Source: UBA5070 sp035604215 (GTDB taxonomy: Bacteria > Fibrobacterota > Fibrobacteria > UBA5070). Taken from it: DNA of 5,847 bases. Below the pieces are notes generated by a model, which was not told the DNA's origin, searched no databases, and saw nothing but the letters and a program-made list of their open reading frames with translations. This document shows, one piece after another, positions 1 through 5,847 of the stretch; position 1 is the stretch's first letter, and each line of letters opens with the position of its first letter. The stretch spans positions 1-5,847 of the forward strand of contig DATNIW010000112.1 in the NCBI GenBank assembly GCA_035604215.1, given 5' to 3'. The translations under genes were made by a program, and so were the position numbers.

Positions 1-381
1 GGTGCGGCGAATCCTTCGCCTCCCGTGGGCCCCGCCCTCGGACAGAAGGGCGTCAACATCATGGAGTTCTGCAAGCAGTTCAACGCTCGCACGCAGGACC
101 AGAAGGGCATGATCATCCCCGTGGTGATCACCGTGTACGCGGACCGCTCCTTCACGTTCATCACCAAGACCCCTCCGGTCCCGGTCCTTCTCAAGAAGGC
201 CGCCGGGATCGAGAGCGGCTCCGGCGAGCCCAACCGCAAGAAGGTGGGCAAGGTGACCCAGGCCCAGGTGCTGGAGATCGCCAAGATCAAGCTGCCCGAC
301 CTCAACTCCCTGACCATCGAGTCGGCGGCGTCCCAGGTTCGGGGGACGGCCGTGAGCATGGGACTCACGGTCGAAGGATAA
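1..381 (+). CDS. rplK: 50S ribosomal protein L11, 3' part (5' end cut by window)
   Basis: L11 binds the GTPase-associated centre of 23S rRNA at the base of the L7/L12 stalk, where it contacts elongation factors; it is also needed for RelA activation in the stringent response. The reading frame is open from base 1 and gives 126 residues ending in a TAA at 379-381. The visible part begins with GAANPSPPVGPALGQKGVN, the conserved N-terminal segment whose prolines form the thiostrepton-binding face. It continues through VVITVYADRSFTF and TKTPPVPVLLKKAAGI into the C-terminal rRNA-binding domain, ending RGTAVSMGLTVEG. By comparison with the usual family length of about 141-142 residues, roughly 15 N-terminal residues lie upstream of the window. 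The GTG at 25 is the internal Val of PPVGPALG and not a start. The gene ends 17 nt before rplA. Nothing in the visible part looks degraded. Identification rests on direct recognition of family motifs and on gene order. Confidence 0.98.
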   Translation, partial: GAANPSPPVGPALGQKGVNIMEFCKQFNARTQDQKGMIIPVVITVYADRSFTFITKTPPVPVLLKKAAGIESGSGEPNRKKVGKVTQAQVLEIAKIKLPDLNSLTIESAASQVRGTAVSMGLTVEG

Positions 382-398
382 CCAATGAGGAATCGTCG

Positions 399-1091
399 AT
401 GAAGCATGGCAAGAAGTATCGGGAGGCAGCCGACAAGGCAGCCGTTCGCACCGAGTGGACTCTTCCGGAAGCCGTCAAGTTTCTGAAGGAGAACCGCGTG
501 GCCAAGTTCGACGAGACCATCGAAGTCGCGATGAATCTTGGGGTCGATCCCAAGCACTCCGACCAGATGGTCCGTGGAACGGTCGTTCTGCCCAAGGGAA
601 CAGGCAAGACGGTGAAGGTTCTCGTTTTCGCCAAGGGCGAAAAGGCCCAGGAAGCCCTGGCCGCCGGAGCCGACCACGTCGGTGCCGACGAGCTCGTGGA
701 GAAGATCCAGGGCGGATGGATGGACTTCGACGTCGTGGTGGCCACTCCGGACACCATGACCGTGGTCGGGAAGCTCGCCCGCCTCCTGGGTCCGCGCGGG
801 CTCATGCCTTCGCCCAAGACCGGCACGGTGGGCGTCAACGTCAAGGAGATCCTCGCCGAGCTCAAGGCGGGCAAGATCACCTACCGCGTGGACAAGGGCG
901 CGAACGTCCAGGCGCTGGTGGGCAAGATCTCCTTCACGGCCGACGCCCTGGAGGAGAACATCATGGCGCTCATCCGCTCGGTGGTGAAGGCCAAGCCACA
1001 GACCTCCAAGGGCACCTACGTCAAGAGCATCACCATTTCCTCCACGATGAGCCCCGGTCTTCCGGTGGAACTCTCCGTGGCGCGCGTCTGA
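399..1091 (+). CDS. rplA: 50S ribosomal protein L1
   Basis: L1 binds 23S rRNA at the mobile L1 stalk, where it helps move deacylated tRNA out of the E site. In many bacteria it also represses its own L11-L1 transcript. The product is 230 residues, close to the usual length of about 230-235. The N-terminus MKHGKKYREAADK is typical, and FDETIEVAMNLGVDPKHSDQ is the conserved first-domain segment. The family signature LLGPRGLMPSPKTGTV lies near residues 129-144 and begins the return from domain II (about 70-155) to domain I. The C-terminus KGTYVKSITISSTMSPG is also standard. The ATG start is supported by GAGGA at 387-391, 7 nt upstream. The gene follows rplK by 17 nt and its TGA ends 13 nt before rplJ, so it belongs to the same transcript. 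The L1 operator in E. coli lies ahead of rplK, which would be outside this window, so L1 autoregulation cannot be judged here. Confidence 0.99.
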   Translation: MKHGKKYREAADKAAVRTEWTLPEAVKFLKENRVAKFDETIEVAMNLGVDPKHSDQMVRGTVVLPKGTGKTVKVLVFAKGEKAQEALAAGADHVGADELVEKIQGGWMDFDVVVATPDTMTVVGKLARLLGPRGLMPSPKTGTVGVNVKEILAELKAGKITYRVDKGANVQALVGKISFTADALEENIMALIRSVVKAKPQTSKGTYVKSITISSTMSPGLPVELSVARV

Positions 1092-1096
1092 AGGGG
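1091..1096 (+). promoter_or_regulatory. ribosome binding site of rplJ, overlapping the rplA stop
   Basis: AAGGGG lies 8 nt before the GTG at 1105, and its first A is the last base of the rplA TGA stop. This supports the GTG as the rplJ start. It also suggests translational coupling, because ribosomes finishing rplA would sit on the rplJ initiation region. Confidence 0.75.
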
Positions 1097-1104
1097 CCCC
1101 CAAC

Positions 1105-1638
1105 GTGATCAGCCTCGACACCAAGAAAAAGACCACGGAAGAGATCGACCAGGCCCTCGCGGGAGCGGGATCCGTCTACCTCGTCGACTTCGGCCGCATC
1201 AAGGTCCTGGAAGACGTGGATCTCCGCAAGACGCTGCACAAGCAGGGGATCTTCTACCGGGTGGCCAAGAACACCCTGATCCGGCGTTCGTTGCACAAGG
1301 CCGGCATCACCGCGCTCGACGGCATCCTGAAGCGGCCCTCCGCCATCCTGGTGGGCAGCGCCGAAGATCCCGTGGCACCCGCGCGCGCGATCGTGGAATA
1401 CCAGAAAGCCCACGCGGGCCTCCTGGGTTCCAAGATCTCCTGGATCGACGGCGACGTCTTCCAGGCCGGAGCGATCGCCGATGTCGCCAAACTCCCCGGA
1501 AAGCGCGAATTGCAGGGCCAGGTGGTCTCGCTGTTCCTCTCTCCCGGCGCGACGCTCGTCGGCCTCATCAAGGGACCCGGTTCCCGAATCGCGAGCCAAG
1601 TCGAGGCCCTGGTCAAGCGCCTCGAAGAAGCCGCCTGA
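1105..1638 (+). CDS. rplJ: 50S ribosomal protein L10 (stalk base)
   Basis: L10 anchors the L7/L12 dimers to the ribosome beside L11, forming the stalk that recruits translational GTPases. The product is 177 residues, a little longer than the 165 of E. coli L10 and within the family range. The N-terminal rRNA-binding domain contains the conserved FYRVAKNTLIRRSL segment at residues 50-63, followed by the typical PSAILVGSAEDPVAPAR stretch. The C-terminal segment at about 157-177 (SRIASQVEALVKRLEEAA) is the expected amphipathic helix that carries L7/L12 dimers. It looks short, but the number of dimers cannot be read reliably by eye. The start is GTG, supported by AAGGGG at 1091-1096; no in-frame ATG lies near the N-terminus. 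The gap from rplA is only 13 nt, which leaves no room for the L10-binding leader RNA usually found here. rplL follows after 36 nt. Confidence 0.98.
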   Translation: MISLDTKKKTTEEIDQALAGAGSVYLVDFGRIKVLEDVDLRKTLHKQGIFYRVAKNTLIRRSLHKAGITALDGILKRPSAILVGSAEDPVAPARAIVEYQKAHAGLLGSKISWIDGDVFQAGAIADVAKLPGKRELQGQVVSLFLSPGATLVGLIKGPGSRIASQVEALVKRLEEAA

Positions 1639-1645
1639 ACTTTCA

Positions 1646-1660
1646 CCATCCATCCATCCA
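1646..1660 (+). repeat. short CCAT tandem repeat in the rplJ-rplL spacer
   Basis: Three full CCAT units plus CCA (15 bp) fill much of the 36-nt gap between rplJ and rplL, just before the rplL ribosome binding site. The tract is C/A/T only and cannot form strong structure, so it may simply keep the rplL initiation region open. It is too short to be certain that it is more than chance. Confidence 0.5.
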
Positions 1661-1674
1661 CAGGGGAATCCACC

Positions 1675-2073
1675 ATGTCCGAGACCAAGTCCTACGCCGC
1701 TGAAATCGTCGCCCTGGGCGACAAGATCGTCGCCCTGTCGCTGGCGCAAGCCCGCGCCCTGTCCGAGTACCTCAAGGAAGTCCACGGCCTGGAAGCCGCA
1801 GCCGCCGGTGTCGCCGTGGCCGCCGCTCCCGCCGCAGCCGCCGCTCCCGCCGAGGAAGAGAAGACGGAATTCGACGTCGTCCTTTCCGAAGCCGGCGCCA
1901 ACAAGATCGGCGTCATCAAGGTGGTCCGCGAGATCACCGGCCTGGGCCTGAAGGAGGCCAAGGACCTCGTCGACGGCGCGCCCAAGACCGTGAAGGAGGC
2001 CGTGGCCAAGGCCGACGCCGAGACCTTCAAGAAGAAGCTGGAAGAAGCCGGAGCCAAGGTCGCCCTGAAGTAA
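1675..2073 (+). CDS. rplL: 50S ribosomal protein L7/L12 (stalk protein)
   Basis: L7/L12 is the multicopy acidic stalk protein that recruits EF-G, EF-Tu, IF2 and release factor 3 and stimulates their GTP hydrolysis. The product is 132 residues, about ten longer than the E. coli protein, mostly because of the hinge. Residues 1-40 form the N-terminal dimerisation domain that binds L10 (YAAEIVALGDKIVALSLAQA, then LSEYLKE). Residues 41-65 form the flexible Ala/Pro hinge, ending in an acidic EEEKTEF. Residues 66-132 form the factor-binding C-terminal domain with GANKIGVIKVVREITGLGLKEAKDLVD and a final LEEAGAKVALK; the conserved GLGLKEAKDLV is at 89-99. The ATG has AGGGGA at 1662-1667, 7 nt upstream, a strong site as expected for a protein needed in several copies per ribosome. 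A 141-nt gap with a terminator-like hairpin follows, consistent with higher expression of rplL than rpoB. Confidence 0.99.
   Translation: MSETKSYAAEIVALGDKIVALSLAQARALSEYLKEVHGLEAAAAGVAVAAAPAAAAAPAEEEKTEFDVVLSEAGANKIGVIKVVREITGLGLKEAKDLVDGAPKTVKEAVAKADAETFKKKLEEAGAKVALK
1819..1852 (+). repeat. direct repeat encoding the Ala/Pro hinge of L7/L12
   Basis: A 16-bp unit, GCCGCCGCTCCCGCCG, occurs at 1819-1834 and again at 1837-1852 with an 18-bp period, so the reading frame is kept. Each copy encodes AAAPA within the flexible hinge. This looks like an in-frame duplication, which would help explain why the hinge is longer than in E. coli L7/L12. Confidence 0.8.
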
Positions 2074-2099
2074 GGGTGCCTTTCTCCAAGCACACATCC

Positions 2100-2147
2100 A
2101 AAGCCTTGGCCCGTCGCGCGGGCGACGTACAAGGCCTTTCGTTTTTT
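2100..2147 (+). terminator. terminator-like hairpin with T6 tract, probable rplL-rpoB attenuator
   Basis: The outer stem AAAGCCTTG (2100-2108) pairs with CAAGGCCTTT (2130-2139) with one bulged C. Inside it, CGTCGC (2112-2117) pairs perfectly with GCGACG (2122-2127) around a GCGG loop, with a small internal loop between the two stems. The structure is followed by CG and then six T residues (2142-2147), the form of an intrinsic terminator. Because rpoB follows directly with no visible promoter, partial termination (attenuation) is more likely than full termination. The E. coli cluster has an attenuator and an RNase III site at the same place. The two bases between stem and T tract and the internal loop weaken it somewhat. 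An RNA processing site is the main alternative. Confidence 0.65.
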
Positions 2148-2153
2148 GGCGAT

Positions 2154-2175
2154 GCCGGCCGCGGACGCGGTCGGC
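2154..2175 (+). other. second GC-rich hairpin in the rplL-rpoB gap
   Basis: GCCGGCCGC (2154-2162) pairs with GCGGTCGGC (2167-2175) around a GGAC loop, giving nine pairs of which one is G-U. Only TTT follows directly, so it is a poor terminator by itself. An alternative pairing of ATGCCG (2152-2157) with CGGCAT (2180-2185) would enclose a larger loop and compete for the same left arm. Possible roles are an RNA processing or stability element, or reinforcement of the attenuator just upstream. The structure is seen in sequence; any role is inferred. Confidence 0.5.
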
Positions 2176-2199
2176 TTTGCGGCATTGTTTGACTCCCAC

Positions 2200-2211
2200 G
2201 AGGCGAGGCGG
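2200..2211 (+). promoter_or_regulatory. ribosome binding site of rpoB
   Basis: The purine-rich run GAGGCGAGGCGG contains GAGG at 2205-2208, 6 nt before the ATG at 2215, and a second GAGG at 2200-2203. This decides the start: the upstream in-frame ATG at 2152 and TTG at 2185 have no comparable site. Confidence 0.7.
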
Positions 2212-2214
2212 TCG

Positions 2215-5847
<3,633 letters not shown>

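Noticed and set aside
25..27. GTG as the start of the first gene
   Set aside because: It is the Val of the conserved PPVGPALG segment of L11; homologous sequence continues upstream to base 1.
365..880. Reverse-strand frames at 365-880, 1254-1688, 1692-2378, 2868-3092, 3372-3710, 4005-4298, 4491-5225 and 5277-5486
   Set aside because: All lie opposite well-conserved genes, are Ser/Arg/Ala-rich and match no family I recognise.
455..1108. A 217-codon forward frame inside rplA, and similar frames at 1481-1951 and 2454-3347
   Set aside because: These are Arg/Gly/Pro/His-rich out-of-frame translations of rplA, rplJ/rplL and rpoB, typical shadows of GC-rich coding sequence.
2152..2154. Upstream in-frame ATG as an alternative rpoB start (21 residues longer)
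   Set aside because: It has no ribosome binding site, sits just after the T tract and within the base of the second hairpin region, and would add residues not expected at the beta N-terminus. The ATG at 2215 has a purine-rich site at proper spacing.
2189..2194. TTGACT resembling a -35 promoter element before rpoB
   Set aside because: No -10-like sequence lies at a suitable distance downstream; that position falls at the rpoB start codon in GC-rich sequence.

Overview
The window is a stretch of the conserved bacterial rplKAJL-rpoBC cluster, entirely on the + strand. In order it holds the 3' part of rplK (ribosomal protein L11), complete rplA (L1), complete rplJ (L10), complete rplL (L7/L12), and the first 1211 codons of rpoB (RNA polymerase beta subunit). 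rpoB runs off the right edge, probably only about 50 codons short of its stop. No tRNA, rRNA, mobile element, CRISPR array, insertion sequence or accessory gene is visible. This is core housekeeping DNA, and I see no undescribed system in it.

The DNA is GC-rich, with a strong preference for G or C at third codon positions, and the same style runs through all five genes, so there is no sign of recent transfer. The proteins are clearly bacterial. From memory of family sequences, beta resembles those of the Fibrobacterota-Chlorobiota-Bacteroidota (FCB) group more than proteobacterial or firmicute ones. The pointers are the N-terminus (a NFA...PFLLEVQ.ESFNRFLQ pattern followed by EGL..VF.ETFPI.D), the Lys-rich FSRKEKDKKSKKADKD segment, and the shorter central region. 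A GC-rich FCB-type Gram-negative bacterium, or a relative, is a reasonable guess, but this is inference and not a firm placement.

Layout: rplK (1-381), 17 nt, rplA (399-1091), 13 nt, rplJ (1105-1638, GTG start), 36 nt, rplL (1675-2073), 141 nt, rpoB (2215-5847+). The first three gaps are too short for anything beyond a ribosome binding site, so co-transcription and translational coupling are likely. The 141-nt rplL-rpoB gap is the only real non-coding space. It carries a terminator-like hairpin followed by six T residues and then a second stable GC-rich hairpin. Its position matches that of the E. coli rplL-rpoB attenuator and RNase III site, which lowers polymerase-gene expression relative to the ribosomal-protein genes.

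Functionally, L11, L10 and L7/L12 form the ribosomal GTPase-associated stalk, which recruits and stimulates translation factors, and L1 forms the mobile stalk at the E site. The beta subunit forms much of the RNA polymerase active-centre cleft. The most notable regulatory feature is an absence: the 13-nt rplA-rplJ gap leaves no room for the canonical L10-leader autoregulatory RNA found before rplJ in many bacteria.
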